Below, piece by piece: positions 1-9,701 of a stretch of DNA of 62,121 nt. The notes beneath the pieces are model-generated. The model did no database searches. It saw only the letters and a list, made by a program, of their open reading frames with translations, and was not told the origin of the DNA. The stretch lies in NCBI RefSeq assembly GCF_900009145.1, contig NZ_LN889817.1, positions 82,403 to 144,523 of the forward strand. Direction: 5' to 3'. The position numbers and the translations under genes are program-made. How positions within the stretch are numbered: position 1 is the stretch's first letter; each line of letters opens with the position of its first letter. Origin of the DNA: Planktothrix tepida PCC 9214. GTDB taxonomy: Bacteria; Cyanobacteriota; Cyanobacteriia; Cyanobacteriales; Microcoleaceae.

Positions 1-2
1 GC

Positions 3-26
3 TGTCCCCTTGTCCCCTTGTCCCCT
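3..26. repeat. Octamer tandem repeat upstream of ddl
   Basis: Three perfect head-to-tail copies of TGTCCCCT, about 40 bp before the ddl start. It is the same style of short tandem repeat as the TGTTCCC, AATTACG and CAGTTAT heptamers elsewhere in the window. No function is evident. Confidence 0.85.
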
Positions 27-65
27 CATCCCTGCTATAGTATTCGAGAAATTTGAAACTGCGTT

Positions 66-1148
66 TTGAGTAATATGACTAAATTACGGGTAGGATTACT
101 ATTTGGTGGGTGTTCCGGCGAACATGAAGTTTCCATTAGTTCCGCTAGAGCGATCGCAAAAGCCTTAACAACCGATGAGAATGCAAATCGATATCAAGTG
201 CTACCCGTATATATTCAAAAAGATGGGGTTTGGAAAGATCGGGAAATCGCTCAACAGGTTTTAGAGTCTGGAAAACCTCTATTGATCAGCGATGAAGCTC
301 GACCGGGTGATCGCATTCCTCAGACGATTAATTTATCAGAAATTGATGTTTGGTTTCCGATTTTACATGGGCCTAATGGAGAAGATGGAACCATTCAAGG
401 ATTATTAACCTTAATGCAGGTTCCTTTTGTCGGGTCTGGGGTTTTAGGTTCAGCAATGGGAATGGATAAAATTGCGATGAAAATGGCATTTTCTCAAGCG
501 GGTTTACCCCAAGTTAAATATCAGTTGGTGATGCGATCGCAAATTTATTCTAACCCTTGTATTTTTCCGAAATTATGTGATCAATTAGAAGCTGAATTAG
601 GTTATCCTTGTTTTGTGAAACCTGCTAATTTAGGATCATCGGTAGGAATTTCTAAAGTTAGAAATCGTCAAGAATTAGAAACCGCTTTAGATAATGCAGC
701 TAGTTATGATCGGCGGATTATTGTAGAAGCGGGAGTGGTCGCGAGAGAATTAGAATGTGCGGTATTAGGAACTGATTATCCTAAAGCTTCTGTTGTGGGA
801 GAAATTACGTTTAATAGCGATTTTTATGATTATGAAACTAAATACACCGAAGGAAAAGCAGATTTATTTATTCCCGCAAAAGTTAGCGATGAAATCACCC
901 AGAAAATTCAAGAGATGGCGATTCAAGCCTTTTTAGCGATTGATGCTTCTGGATTAGGACGAGTTGACTTTTTCTATGTGGAAGAAACTGGAGAAATTCT
1001 CATCAATGAAATTAATACGCTTCCCGGTTTTACAGCCACCAGTATGTATCCCCAACTTTGGGCGACTACGGGTGTTCCCTTTCCTGAATTAGTCCATCAA
1101 TTAATCCAATTTGCCTTAGAACGTGATTCAGAAACGAAACGGAACTGA
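66..1148 (+). CDS. ddl: D-alanine--D-alanine ligase
   Basis: ATP-dependent cytosolic ligase that joins two D-alanines for the peptidoglycan stem peptide. The 360 residues match the longer DdlA-type enzymes. An N-terminal GGxSxEHEVS-like segment lies near residues 14-25. The family signature HGPNGEDG is at 101-108. An ATP-grasp nucleotide segment ([14 protein letters not shown]) follows in the middle. The C-terminal metal and product-binding stretch contains VDFF and EINTLPGFT. The frame opens with TTG at 66, and ATG at 75 (MTKLRVG) is an equally plausible start; neither has a strong Shine-Dalgarno. It stands alone, ahead of a two-hairpin terminator region and a convergent polysaccharide block. 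Confidence 0.96.
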   Translation: MSNMTKLRVGLLFGGCSGEHEVSISSARAIAKALTTDENANRYQVLPVYIQKDGVWKDREIAQQVLESGKPLLISDEARPGDRIPQTINLSEIDVWFPILHGPNGEDGTIQGLLTLMQVPFVGSGVLGSAMGMDKIAMKMAFSQAGLPQVKYQLVMRSQIYSNPCIFPKLCDQLEAELGYPCFVKPANLGSSVGISKVRNRQELETALDNAASYDRRIIVEAGVVARELECAVLGTDYPKASVVGEITFNSDFYDYETKYTEGKADLFIPAKVSDEITQKIQEMAIQAFLAIDASGLGRVDFFYVEETGEILINEINTLPGFTATSMYPQLWATTGVPFPELVHQLIQFALERDSETKRN

Positions 1149-1230
1149 ATTCCTCAAAGATGGCTTGCATAAATAGCAATTTGCATTTATAATACTATCA
1201 TTCCCTTTTCCCATCCTTTATTCCCTTGTT

Positions 1231-1276
1231 CCAATACGCTGTATTGGAATCCCCCGTCGGAGGCTCTGCCTCCGAC
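1231..1276. terminator. Two hairpins between convergent ddl and acetyltransferase genes
   Basis: Two perfect stem-loops lie back to back. The first has arms CCAATAC and GTATTGG around GCT (1231-1247). The second has arms GTCGGAGGC and GCCTCCGAC around TCT (1256-1276). They sit between converging genes, so a bidirectional transcription end is likely, although no long T-run follows. Similar GC-rich hairpins are dispersed repeats in filamentous cyanobacteria. Confidence 0.6.
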
Positions 1277-1305
1277 CCCTCTGTAAAGTTGATGCAGAAT
1301 CAGGA

Positions 1306-1866
1306 TTAACTCATGGGTCTGGAATAACAGGGACGACAAGGCGAACCCATACAAACTTGGCCCGAAGGCATATTTTTAAAGACACTACTGCGCGCCCCAA
1401 TTACAACATTGACTCCAATTTCAACCCCAGGGCCGATAAAGCAATCCGTAGCCACCCAAGCTCCATCTTCAATGACAATCGGAGCCGTTTTTAATTTAAA
1501 GTCCGGTGTTTTAATATCATGACTTCCGGTACATAAATAACTTTTTTGAGAGATGACGCAATGTTCGCCGATGGTAATTTGATCTAAACTATAAAAGACA
1601 ACATCATCTCCAATCCAACTATAATCTCCAATGGTGACTTTCCAAGGATAGGTAAATCGGGCTGTTGGACGAATAATCACCCCTTGACCAATTTTAGCTC
1701 CAAATAATCGTAAAATTTGACAGCGAATTCCATTCAAGGGATGTAGTGTTAAGGGAAATATCACGCCTTGAACTAGCCACCAGAATAACACAAACCAACC
1801 GGGTTTTCCCCGATCAAAATCCGACTGGTCATATTTCCTTAAATCTACAAATGTTGTTTTTTCCAT
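1306..1866 (-). CDS. WcaF-like hexapeptide-repeat acetyltransferase
   Basis: Predicted acyl-CoA-dependent O-acetyltransferase that decorates a surface or exopolysaccharide. The 186 residues have the plan of the WcaF/colanic-acid acetyltransferase group. A short hydrophobic stretch (about 24-42) is followed by a left-handed beta-helix built from hexapeptides such as VTIGDYSWIG, ITIGEHCVIS and VEIGVNVVIGA. The active-site-type His lies in GSHD near 115, and the end is GSPCRP. The ATG at 1866 starts MEKTTFVDLRKYD, which fits family starts. It lies beside two glycosyltransferases on the same strand, which supports a role in glycan assembly; the acceptor sugar is unknown. Confidence 0.85.
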   Translation of the reverse strand: MEKTTFVDLRKYDQSDFDRGKPGWFVLFWWLVQGVIFPLTLHPLNGIRCQILRLFGAKIGQGVIIRPTARFTYPWKVTIGDYSWIGDDVVFYSLDQITIGEHCVISQKSYLCTGSHDIKTPDFKLKTAPIVIEDGAWVATDCFIGPGVEIGVNVVIGARSSVFKNMPSGQVCMGSPCRPCYSRPMS

Positions 1867-1947
1867 GCTTCAAACCTTCAAAAGTTAGTGTAGTCATCCG
1901 TTTAAAAACTGAGTTTGGGCGGGGATAACCCACCCCTACGAATGAAA

Positions 1948-2889
1948 TTAATGGGTAGTTACAGAAGGTTCAACAGAGGATTGAGAGGGTTTTGGAGTAA
2001 CGTTTAATTGTCCGCCAAACTTACGCAATTCAAATAATTTAACCCCAATTTGATATTCGTATTGGCTTAACAGTCTGCCATAGATGTATCCCGCTTTGCC
2101 ATCTAAGAATCCCAATTGGATAAAATAGAATAAAATAAACCGCAACAGAGGTTTCAAGGGTAATCTCACCCAAATTTTCTTTAAAAATCGCTTGCGTTTA
2201 ACCGAATCACCAAAGAGACTGGCTCCAATAGTTTTACTATCATCAGCACCCGTTAAGAGATTATAATAAACTCTTGCTTCCCAATTAGAATAACGGTTAT
2301 GGCGTTCAATCCAGTGGAATAAATCTCGGAAATCTTCATGCAGCATATCCTCTTTAAGATATCCCACTTTCCCTGAAGACATAACAACGTGCTCGTGAAC
2401 TTCATTATCTCCAGTATTGGGAACATCTTCCGTTTGTAAGTTTTCATAGCGTCCCAATTTATGTTGAAATAAACGTAAATTCCAGTCAGGATATTTGCCG
2501 CCGTGACGAATCCAAGTGCCTAAAAAGAACACCCGACGATTAATATAATATCCCGTATATTCTCGGTTTTTAATCACTTCAGCAATTTCATCCCAAGATT
2601 CAGGCGTAATCCGTTCATCACAATCAACAATTAAAACCCATTCATTTCTAAACGGTAAATTTTCTAACGACCAATTTTTCTTCTTCGGCCATCCGCCTTT
2701 AAAATAGAATTGAACAACTTTGGCTCCATAACTTTCAGCAATTTCCACACTGCGATCGCTACTTTGGGAATCGACAACAAAAATCTCATCGGCTCTAGCA
2801 ACACTCGCTAAACAAGCAGGTAAATTGGCTTGTTCATTTCGAGCCGGAATTAACACAGAAACAGGAAGTTTAGATAAGTTAGAAGTCAT
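1948..2889 (-). CDS. Family 2 glycosyltransferase, WaaE/KdtX-like
   Basis: GT-A-fold glycosyltransferase of family GT2, resembling WaaE-type enzymes that add a hexose to a lipid-linked or core glycan. After an N-terminal VSVLIPARNEQANLP segment come VVDSQSSDRS, the hydrophilic KGGWPKKKNW and the metal-binding DCDER motif. Near the middle are WIRHGGKYPDWNLRLF and an EDVPNTGDNEVHEH stretch typical of the subgroup. I chose ATG 2889 (MTSNLSK); an in-frame TTG at 2904 would add five residues. The C-terminus carries a weakly hydrophobic stretch that could sit at the membrane. It lies between the acetyltransferase and a second GT2. Confidence 0.85.
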   Translation of the reverse strand: MTSNLSKLPVSVLIPARNEQANLPACLASVARADEIFVVDSQSSDRSVEIAESYGAKVVQFYFKGGWPKKKNWSLENLPFRNEWVLIVDCDERITPESWDEIAEVIKNREYTGYYINRRVFFLGTWIRHGGKYPDWNLRLFQHKLGRYENLQTEDVPNTGDNEVHEHVVMSSGKVGYLKEDMLHEDFRDLFHWIERHNRYSNWEARVYYNLLTGADDSKTIGASLFGDSVKRKRFLKKIWVRLPLKPLLRFILFYFIQLGFLDGKAGYIYGRLLSQYEYQIGVKLFELRKFGGQLNVTPKPSQSSVEPSVTTH

Positions 2890-2953
2890 GGTTAAACTTA
2901 ACAATAAATCAAAGGATTTCTACGAGGTATAAATTCACCATTCCAAATAGGAG

Positions 2954-3898
2954 TTATTGCGGGTTATTCCCTCGTTGAGACGTAGAACGAACTAAACCGG
3001 AAAGGGCAGCACTAAGATAGCCGATTTGACCGTAAGCATACACGAAATTATCAAATCGTAAGGCAGGATTGCCAAAATATTTAATAGTTTTGTACAATCC
3101 TCGCAGAATGCGTTCTCCTCCGCGTCCCAGTTGGATCATGCCGTCTCGTCCCGCTAATTGTTCGCGATAACATTCGCTAATGCCTTGCCACCATCCCCGT
3201 TCCATAAACCAAGATCGGTTCACCCGTTCCGGTGCAACATGATGGGCGACTAAGGCTTCAGGAATATAGGCAACTTGCCAACCGTCTTGGAGTGCGAGTT
3301 CAGTCATCTGTAATTCTTCATTGGATAACAATCGTTTTCCCACCCGGCCTAAATTAATATCAAAACCGCCAATTTTTTCTAAGAAACTGCGACGGATGGA
3401 GTAATTTAACCCTCTGGGTGTCAAACCCGGATTTTTAATGTCCACCCACTGCTCCCCTAAATTATAGACACCCAAATTTCCCGCTAAATTATCCGATAAC
3501 CAGAGTGGGGAAGTAATTCCTTCTGGCCAAATCAAAGTAACCTTGCCCCCAGCAATGGCGAGTTTCGGATGATTTTCATAAGCTGAATATAACACCCTTA
3601 ACCATTGAGGTGTGGCAATAGCATCGTCATCTAAATAAGCAAGAATCGGACTTTGAGCAATTTTTGCCCCCGTATTCCGGGCGACCGATAAACCTGTAAT
3701 CGGTTCATAAATATATCGCAATTTGGCATGGGGAAGACGAGCTTCCACCACTTGACGGGTTCCATCCGTGGAAGCATTATCCACCACAATCACTTCAAAT
3801 TCCGGGAAATCCTGTTGCAGCAAACTATCAATCGCTAACCCTAAATATTGTTCTCGATTGTGGGTACAAATAATTGCAGAAATAAGCGGTTGTGACAT
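2954..3898 (-). CDS. Family 2 glycosyltransferase
   Basis: A second GT2 enzyme of the polysaccharide block. It has the canonical start SAIICTHNREQYLGLAI, then VIVVDNASTDGT, GLSVARNTG and the DDD metal-binding triad in AYLDDDAIA. The acceptor region holds RGLNYSIRRSFLEKIGGFD and the base-like NEELQM segment. A C-terminal tail of about 60 residues has no obvious transmembrane helix. The ATG at 3898 (MSQPLIS) is preferred over an upstream start at 3925, because alignment to GT2 enzymes begins right after it. The donor and acceptor sugars cannot be told from sequence. Confidence 0.86.
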   Translation of the reverse strand: MSQPLISAIICTHNREQYLGLAIDSLLQQDFPEFEVIVVDNASTDGTRQVVEARLPHAKLRYIYEPITGLSVARNTGAKIAQSPILAYLDDDAIATPQWLRVLYSAYENHPKLAIAGGKVTLIWPEGITSPLWLSDNLAGNLGVYNLGEQWVDIKNPGLTPRGLNYSIRRSFLEKIGGFDINLGRVGKRLLSNEELQMTELALQDGWQVAYIPEALVAHHVAPERVNRSWFMERGWWQGISECYREQLAGRDGMIQLGRGGERILRGLYKTIKYFGNPALRFDNFVYAYGQIGYLSAALSGLVRSTSQRGNNPQ

Positions 3899-3946
3899 CG
3901 CTAAGACTCCATACTTGACAGTCAACCGTCAACCGCCAATTATCAA

Positions 3947-6900
3947 CTAAGTTAACAATTGGGAGATGGCTTTGACTAAGTGTTCAGGATCAACGGGTTT
4001 AGAAAGATGCTGCTGAAATCCTGCCGCTAACGCCCGACGTTGATTAAATTCTCCCGCATAAGCGGTTAATGCGATCGCCGGAATTTGTCCCCCAACTTCT
4101 AAAGGACGTTGGCGAATCTTGTGCATTAACATATAACCATCCATACCGGGCATTCCAATATCACAAATCAGCATCAGAGGTTGAAAATCCTCCCAAACTT
4201 GTAGAGCTTCCCTGGCAGAAGATGTTGTTAAGAGTTTAGCTCCTAGAGGTTCTAAGATGACCTGAATCAAGTCTCGCATATCCTCATCATCATCTACCAC
4301 TAAAATTCGCATTCCCTCTAAATTAACCGTTGCTTGTGTTTCCTCAACCCTAGCACAGCATTCACAACAATTTTCCATCAGGGGTAAACGCACCGTAAAG
4401 GTTGTCCCTAATCCTTCCCCTGGACTTTCGACGCTGACCGTTCCGCCATGAAGTTCACACAAATGACGGACAATGGCTAATCCTAAACCTAAACCGCCAA
4501 ATTGACGAGTGGTACTGCTATCTTCCTGACGAAAACAATCAAAAACTAAGGGTAAAAAATGACGATTAATTCCCCGTCCATTATCTTCAACTTGGATTTC
4601 GACTTGATGTTCAATTTGCTGTAAACGCACTTGTATCCGTCCGCCGTCGGGTGTGAATTTCACCGCATTGGAGAGCAGATTCCAGATGACTTGTTGTAAT
4701 CGTCCTCCGTCTCCCCAGACTAAACCAATATGGGAAGAAAATACTGTTTCCAGGGTAATATTTTTCGCTTCTGCGGCTAATCGTACCGTATCTAAGGCAG
4801 CTTCTACTGTTTCGCTGAGGGAAACTGTACCTACATTCAGCACCATTTTCCCCCGTAAAATTCGAGAAATATCTAATAAATCCTCAATCAGTTGGGCTTG
4901 TAATTTGGCATTGCGTTCAATGGTATCTAATGCTCGGTCGGTGGTAGTGGAATCAAAGGTTCGTGAACGCAGTAACTTTGTCCAGCCTAAAATTGGATTC
5001 AAGGGCGATCGCAATTCATGGGACAAAACCGCCAGAAATTCATCTTTAATCCGATTCGCATCTTGAGCTTGTTGATACAGTTGAATATTATCTAAAGCTA
5101 AAGCCGCCCGATACGCTAATTCTTCAGCAAAAGTCAAATCAGCATCGGTATAATGACGATGGGATTGGGCCGTTAAACAAAACGTTACCGCCCCTAATTT
5201 GCGATCGCGGGCGATTAACGGAACAGATATCCAAGAGGTAGGGGCGACGATATGCAGAAATTCGACTTGTTCAGGAACCGTCGTCATGGTTTCGATCCAA
5301 TCAGGATCAATCTGGGGCAATAATATAGAGTGACCCTGAGCTAAAACTTGAGCAATGGGATGATGATCATGGAGAGTCAGAACCCAGTTTTGACGTTGAC
5401 TCAAGTGTTGATTTTTGCTGGAATCACGATGATAAACCGCTAACCGTCGTAAACTGCCATCGCTTCCGGCCACATCAAAGAAACAACAATCGCCTAGAGT
5501 CGGAACTAATAATTGCGCTAAATTCATTAAGGTTGTCCGCGAATTCAAGGAACTAACCAAGACTGAACTCGCTTCTGCTAACACTTGTTCCAACTGTTCC
5601 GCCCGTTTGCGGGCTGTTAAATCCATTACGGTCATCCCCACACCCAAAACCTCACCATTGGGTAAACCTACGGGATAATAACTCACTAAACTATATTGAA
5701 AGGTTTTAACATGAGGAATTTCCAGATTTAAGGGTTGATTTAATAACGGTTGTTGCGTCTCAATCACCTGGCGTAAGATCGGTGTAATTTGAGCCGCCCA
5801 TTCGGGTAAAACCGTCGCTAAAGGTTGTCCAATCAATTCACTCAAGGGTAAGCCCTGAATCATGGCTAAGGCTTCATTGGCGTGCACATAGCGTAAATCA
5901 TGATCCAAAAAGGCAAGACCAACCGGAGAACTGGATAATAACGCCTGCAATAAAGTTTCGCTGCGATGTAGAGCTAATTCAATCTGTTTGCGGTCTGTAA
6001 TATTGATAGCTGCACAGGTAACACCTACCACTTGTTCGAGTTCATTAAATAAGGGTTCTACGGTTAAATCAAAACAGAAGTCTTGACCTTGTGGACTTAC
6101 CCAAACTTCTTCACGGGTTCCAATTCCTGTCTTTAAAACCCGACCTTTTATCCGAGTCAATTTTTCAGCATCATGAAGATCAAACAAATCAGTTTCTAAT
6201 AAACCAATAATGTCTTCATCGGGAGGATATTTTTGTTTAGGACAATTGTAGATCCAGGTATAACGCAAATCTTGATCTTGACTAAAAACAGTAATGGGGG
6301 AATTTTTCAGCGCCACTCGTAGGCGTTCTTCTGTAAGATGCCATTTCGCCTCAGAAAGCCGCTGTTGGGTTAAATCCAAAACAAAAAAAATCCCCCTATC
6401 TAACTCTACGGAAAAGGCTGTACCACTAATTAAAACAGGAATGCGTCGTCCTGATGGGTGTACATATTCCTTTTCCAACGGTTGACAACAGCCGGATGTT
6501 TGAATTTCGGCTAAAGCTTTTTCATCTAACCCTTGATATTCTGGGGGGGTTAAGGTTCGCCAGTTAAGTTCACCAGCTTCTAATTGTCGCCGAGTATAAC
6601 CCAAAAGATGTAAAAGGGCATTATTGGCTTCTATAATTTCACCCGATTTTGTCCACACTCCAATACCAACCGCATTACATTCAAATATCCGCCGAAAACG
6701 AGCTTCACTATATCGTAGAATCTCCTCGGTTTGTTTGCGTTGGGTAATCTCTTGGAAATAAACCGCTAATCCTTCTACACAGGGATAAGCTTTGAGTTCT
6801 AACCAATTTTGTTGAGTCTCATAGAAGGCTTCCCAACTCAAGGTTTGTTGTTGGGTAATAGCCTGTTGTAACGGAGTCGCGAGAAACGGTAGGGTTTCCC

Positions 6901-7276
6901 AAAGAATTTGCTCTTTTAAAGTTGAAGGGGACAGTTGTAGAATTCGAGTTGCAGCCGGATTCAGGTAGAGACAATAGCCTTGTTGATCTAAGATAACAAA
7001 CCCGTCCGTAATTTGATCGAGAATATTCACCCCATCCCAATTCATCCCTTGGGTTTCCGTCCCTTCTGAGGCAATTCTACCCTTTCGCTTGGTTTTGTCC
7101 GAGCTTTTTGAAGACTGCCAGATTTTGGGGGTTAACGGTTCTTTTCGGTCAGTTTTCCCTTGAGGAGATTGGGAAACAACGGGCGCAGGAGCATCCATCA
7201 TTGTCACATCCTTGCTGGTCTCAGGGGCAGGGGTGATATTGGGGTAAGCTTCCGAGAGGATAAGAGATGGTGTCAT
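3947..7276 (-). CDS. Multi-PAS/GAF hybrid histidine kinase with receiver
   Basis: Large cytosolic sensor kinase of 1109 residues with no membrane segment. After a low-complexity N-terminus come four PAS-type modules (about 85-180, 190-310, 318-430 and 438-555) and a GAF domain (about 565-715). The HisKA box FLAVLSHELRSPLNP follows near 740. The ATPase domain has NLLSNAVKFTPDGG, VEDNGRGI and GGLGLGLAI. The C-terminal receiver has the acidic pair in VVDDDEDM, phospho-Asp in LICDIGMPG and Lys in LSKPVDP. Phosphate is expected to pass internally from His to the receiver Asp. No separate response regulator or output gene is adjacent, so its target is unknown. The GAF domain lacks an obvious bilin-binding Cys near a conserved His. 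Confidence 0.93.
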   Translation of the reverse strand: MTPSLILSEAYPNITPAPETSKDVTMMDAPAPVVSQSPQGKTDRKEPLTPKIWQSSKSSDKTKRKGRIASEGTETQGMNWDGVNILDQITDGFVILDQQGYCLYLNPAATRILQLSPSTLKEQILWETLPFLATPLQQAITQQQTLSWEAFYETQQNWLELKAYPCVEGLAVYFQEITQRKQTEEILRYSEARFRRIFECNAVGIGVWTKSGEIIEANNALLHLLGYTRRQLEAGELNWRTLTPPEYQGLDEKALAEIQTSGCCQPLEKEYVHPSGRRIPVLISGTAFSVELDRGIFFVLDLTQQRLSEAKWHLTEERLRVALKNSPITVFSQDQDLRYTWIYNCPKQKYPPDEDIIGLLETDLFDLHDAEKLTRIKGRVLKTGIGTREEVWVSPQGQDFCFDLTVEPLFNELEQVVGVTCAAINITDRKQIELALHRSETLLQALLSSSPVGLAFLDHDLRYVHANEALAMIQGLPLSELIGQPLATVLPEWAAQITPILRQVIETQQPLLNQPLNLEIPHVKTFQYSLVSYYPVGLPNGEVLGVGMTVMDLTARKRAEQLEQVLAEASSVLVSSLNSRTTLMNLAQLLVPTLGDCCFFDVAGSDGSLRRLAVYHRDSSKNQHLSQRQNWVLTLHDHHPIAQVLAQGHSILLPQIDPDWIETMTTVPEQVEFLHIVAPTSWISVPLIARDRKLGAVTFCLTAQSHRHYTDADLTFAEELAYRAALALDNIQLYQQAQDANRIKDEFLAVLSHELRSPLNPILGWTKLLRSRTFDSTTTDRALDTIERNAKLQAQLIEDLLDISRILRGKMVLNVGTVSLSETVEAALDTVRLAAEAKNITLETVFSSHIGLVWGDGGRLQQVIWNLLSNAVKFTPDGGRIQVRLQQIEHQVEIQVEDNGRGINRHFLPLVFDCFRQEDSSTTRQFGGLGLGLAIVRHLCELHGGTVSVESPGEGLGTTFTVRLPLMENCCECCARVEETQATVNLEGMRILVVDDDEDMRDLIQVILEPLGAKLLTTSSAREALQVWEDFQPLMLICDIGMPGMDGYMLMHKIRQRPLEVGGQIPAIALTAYAGEFNQRRALAAGFQQHLSKPVDPEHLVKAISQLLT

Positions 7277-7691
7277 TCTAAGTTATGTGCAGAACAGTAT
7301 ATCTTGGGAGATCGGCAGGTTTGAATAGAGGGAATTAAAGCCATAAAAAGTTATTCCATGTATGTTGAACTCAGACTTAATTTGAGGGTTTACTCAATGA
7401 ACATCCCCCTATAGAATGAAAAATAAACCGAATTCCTCCTATTTTTCGTCTCTCTTAGGATAGAAATTATTCAAAATTGTCATCGATTTTTAAATTAGCT
7501 TAAAGATCAAACTTGATGTTATGTTCTCTCAAAAGATAGATTGAAGCTTAGTCAGAATTGGGAGTATAACGATAAAAGGTTAGCTTTGGAAGTTGGAGAT
7601 GGGGCTCAATGAATTCCTGAAGCAGGATAAACCCTTAACTTGAGACTATTAACCGACAACAGATCATTGATTAAAGCCTAAAGGAGGTTGT
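7277..7691. other. Intergenic region between divergent genes
   Basis: 415 AT-rich bases between the divergently transcribed histidine kinase and the YihY gene. I see no RNA gene, long repeat or open frame of note. Only promoters for the two flanking genes are expected. The right end carries the strong AAGGAGG ribosome binding site at 7681-7687. Confidence 0.5.
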
Positions 7692-8576
7692 GTGGTTAGT
7701 TGGAGAACGGTTTGGCGACTGCTCAAAGAAACGTATCAAGAATGGAGTCAAGATAATGCCTCGCAATTGGCAGCAGCTTTAGCTTATTACACCGTATTTT
7801 CTTTAGCTCCTTTATTGGTTATTGTTGTCGCAATTGCGGGTTTTTTCTTAGGGGAAGAAGCAGCACGGGGAGAATTGGTTGGACAAATTCAAGGGTTAGT
7901 GGGGAAAGACGGAGCAACCGTTATTCAAACCGCATTAGAAAATACCAACCGTCCGGGGGAAGGAAATGGAATTTTTGCATCCTTAGTAAGTCTTGGCTTT
8001 TTGATTTTTGGCGCGTCAGGGGTCTTTGTTCAGTTACAAGATTCTTTAAATACAATTTGGAATATTACAGCTAAACCCACAAATGCAGTGGGAAGTTTTG
8101 TTAGAAAACGAGCATTATCTTTTGCTGCGGTGATTAGTATTGGATTTTTATTATTAGTTTCTTTAACGGTTAGTGCCGTATTAACAGGATTAAGTCACTA
8201 TGCCAGTGAACTTTTACCGGGTGCAGATAGTTTATGGCAATTGCTCAATTTAATCGTTTCTTTTGCGGTTACTACCTTATTATTTGCTTTGATTTTTAAA
8301 TATTTACCTGATGTTTTGATTACTTGGAATGATGTTTTAATTGGGGCAATGATTACGGCTTTATTTTTTACATTAGGTAAATCTTTGATTGGAATGTATT
8401 TAGGAAGTAGTAGTTTTAGCTCAACCTACGGGGCGGCAGGATCATTAGTGATTTTTCTAACTTGGATTTATTATTCTGTACAAATTCTATTTTTTGGTGC
8501 AGAATTTACCCAAGTTTATACCCGCCATTATGGCTCTAATATTATCCCAGATCGCCATGCAGAATTTAAAAGCTGA
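7692..8576 (+). CDS. YihY/BrkB-family inner membrane protein
   Basis: Integral membrane protein of the YihY/virulence-factor-BrkB family (formerly misnamed RNase BN). Its transport substrate is not established. The hallmark N-terminal segment ASQLAAALAYYTVFSLAPLL is at about 24-43. About six transmembrane helices follow, with a cytoplasmic region containing a GKDGA loop. The C-terminal signature YGAAGSLVIFLTWIYYS is near 250. The start is GTG at 7692, fixed by a textbook AAGGAGG four bases upstream. It is monocistronic, followed by a repeat-rich spacer. Confidence 0.93.
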   Translation: MVSWRTVWRLLKETYQEWSQDNASQLAAALAYYTVFSLAPLLVIVVAIAGFFLGEEAARGELVGQIQGLVGKDGATVIQTALENTNRPGEGNGIFASLVSLGFLIFGASGVFVQLQDSLNTIWNITAKPTNAVGSFVRKRALSFAAVISIGFLLLVSLTVSAVLTGLSHYASELLPGADSLWQLLNLIVSFAVTTLLFALIFKYLPDVLITWNDVLIGAMITALFFTLGKSLIGMYLGSSSFSSTYGAAGSLVIFLTWIYYSVQILFFGAEFTQVYTRHYGSNIIPDRHAEFKS

Positions 8577-8583
8577 TAGAAGA

Positions 8584-8702
8584 TCAGTTATCAGTTATCA
8601 GTAGAGACGTGCCATGGCGCGTCTGTACCAGTTATCAGTTTATTTTCTATTCCCCCTTTGTAATTCGTAATTCGTAATTCGTAATTCCCTGTTCCCTATT
8701 CC
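8584..8702. repeat. Heptamer repeats and AGACGTGCC palindrome
   Basis: A spacer between converging genes made almost wholly of short repeats. CAGTTAT units occur on both sides of a palindrome with arms AGACGTGCC and GGCGCGTCT (8605-8624). Next come about four CGTAATT units (8660-8687), then TGTTCCC and TATTCCC units. The palindrome recurs almost exactly at 61410-61429, and the CGTAATT units are the reverse complement of the array at 36819-36846. The hairpin may also serve as a terminator. Confidence 0.8.
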
Positions 8703-9308
8703 CTATTTAGGCTGATGGGAACTCACCCGACTTAACAACCACAAACTGACTGCAATTCCTGCCAATTCTGCGGCCATGGCATTCACCATTGCTTGCATCG
8801 CAATTAAATTAAAAGGGGTAATAATAGAACCCGCATTTAAAACCGTTGTTCCTGGAAGGGGAGTGAGAAGTTTAGACCCACCCGGAGGTAAGGTAAGCAT
8901 CCGATATAATAAACTTCCCACCATTAAAAACCCCACTAAAATCACACAAGCCATTCCGATTAAATTAGCAGTAATTCCTAACCATAAAGCATGAATCACC
9001 TCTGCTTTAGCAGGCCGTTGGTTGGGATCTTCTAATTGATTGCCAATTTGACTATATCGGAAACACCAATACAGAGTAAAAATCAAAGCAAATAAACATC
9101 CATATCCTAAAACAAGACCTAGGGCAGAATTTTGGGGATTAGAAGGAGAAGCAGGTCTTAAAAACAAAACAAAAATCAATAGAAATATGGGAATTATGCC
9201 CAATATAGATTGCACCCAAAACCCAAACCAACCCAAACGACGAAAATCTTGGGCAATTTCATTAACATTAGGAGACGGAGATTCATAATTCGTATAGGGT
9301 TCAACCAT
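8703..9308 (-). CDS. DUF3611 (Tic21-like) membrane protein
   Basis: Four-helix membrane protein of the DUF3611 family, the cyanobacterial relatives of plastid TIC21/PIC1, which has been linked to protein import or iron transport. The characteristic N-terminal part is EIAQDFRRLGWFGFWVQ, directly followed by hydrophobic segments near 35-55, 70-90, 115-140 and 175-195. The ATG at 9308 (MVEPYTNYES) is chosen over an in-frame ATG at 9365, because AGGAAAAAAG lies just upstream of it. The resulting 201 residues match family size. Substrate in cyanobacteria is unresolved, so the function is left open. Confidence 0.82.
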   Translation of the reverse strand: MVEPYTNYESPSPNVNEIAQDFRRLGWFGFWVQSILGIIPIFLLIFVLFLRPASPSNPQNSALGLVLGYGCLFALIFTLYWCFRYSQIGNQLEDPNQRPAKAEVIHALWLGITANLIGMACVILVGFLMVGSLLYRMLTLPPGGSKLLTPLPGTTVLNAGSIITPFNLIAMQAMVNAMAAELAGIAVSLWLLSRVSSHQPK

Positions 9309-9701
9309 CTTTTTTCCTGGATTTAATCTGAATATTGACAGTAATATTTTTTTGTAAAAAAACAATATTAGATAGTTTAATCGAATATCTGAAACAAGTC
9401 AAGGATTTTAGACCCTATCGAGGACGATAACCTAACAACGCTTCGAGGGTAGACCCAGCAGCTATCAAAATCCCCTCTATATAGCCTTGCTTAAGATTTT
9501 TAATCCTTCTGAATAATATAAACCAACTGACCAATAAGCTCTTAAGGATCTAAATGAGTTATTAAGTAATCATGAAACCATTGTATTGCCAGTGTCCTCG
9601 GACTGCGTAGATATAGAGTTTAAATGCAATATAGCTTAAGCGATTAAATATTAATAATTAACAGAAAATTTCCATGAAATAGTTGACAAAAATAACGAAT
9701 A
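9309..9701. other. Intergenic region upstream of restriction-modification gene
   Basis: 393 bases, AT-rich, between divergent genes. I see no tRNA, long hairpin or repeat array. It presumably holds the promoters of the DUF3611 gene and of the restriction-modification gene. Confidence 0.45.

Noticed and set aside
1306-3925. Complete hormogonium or O-antigen polysaccharide cluster
   Set aside because: Only two glycosyltransferases and one acetyltransferase are present. There is no polymerase, flippase or export gene, so the pathway cannot be named.
4653-5066. 137-codon plus-strand frame opposite the histidine kinase
   Set aside because: It is the antisense of a strongly conserved HisKA/GAF region, with no homology signal or promoter.
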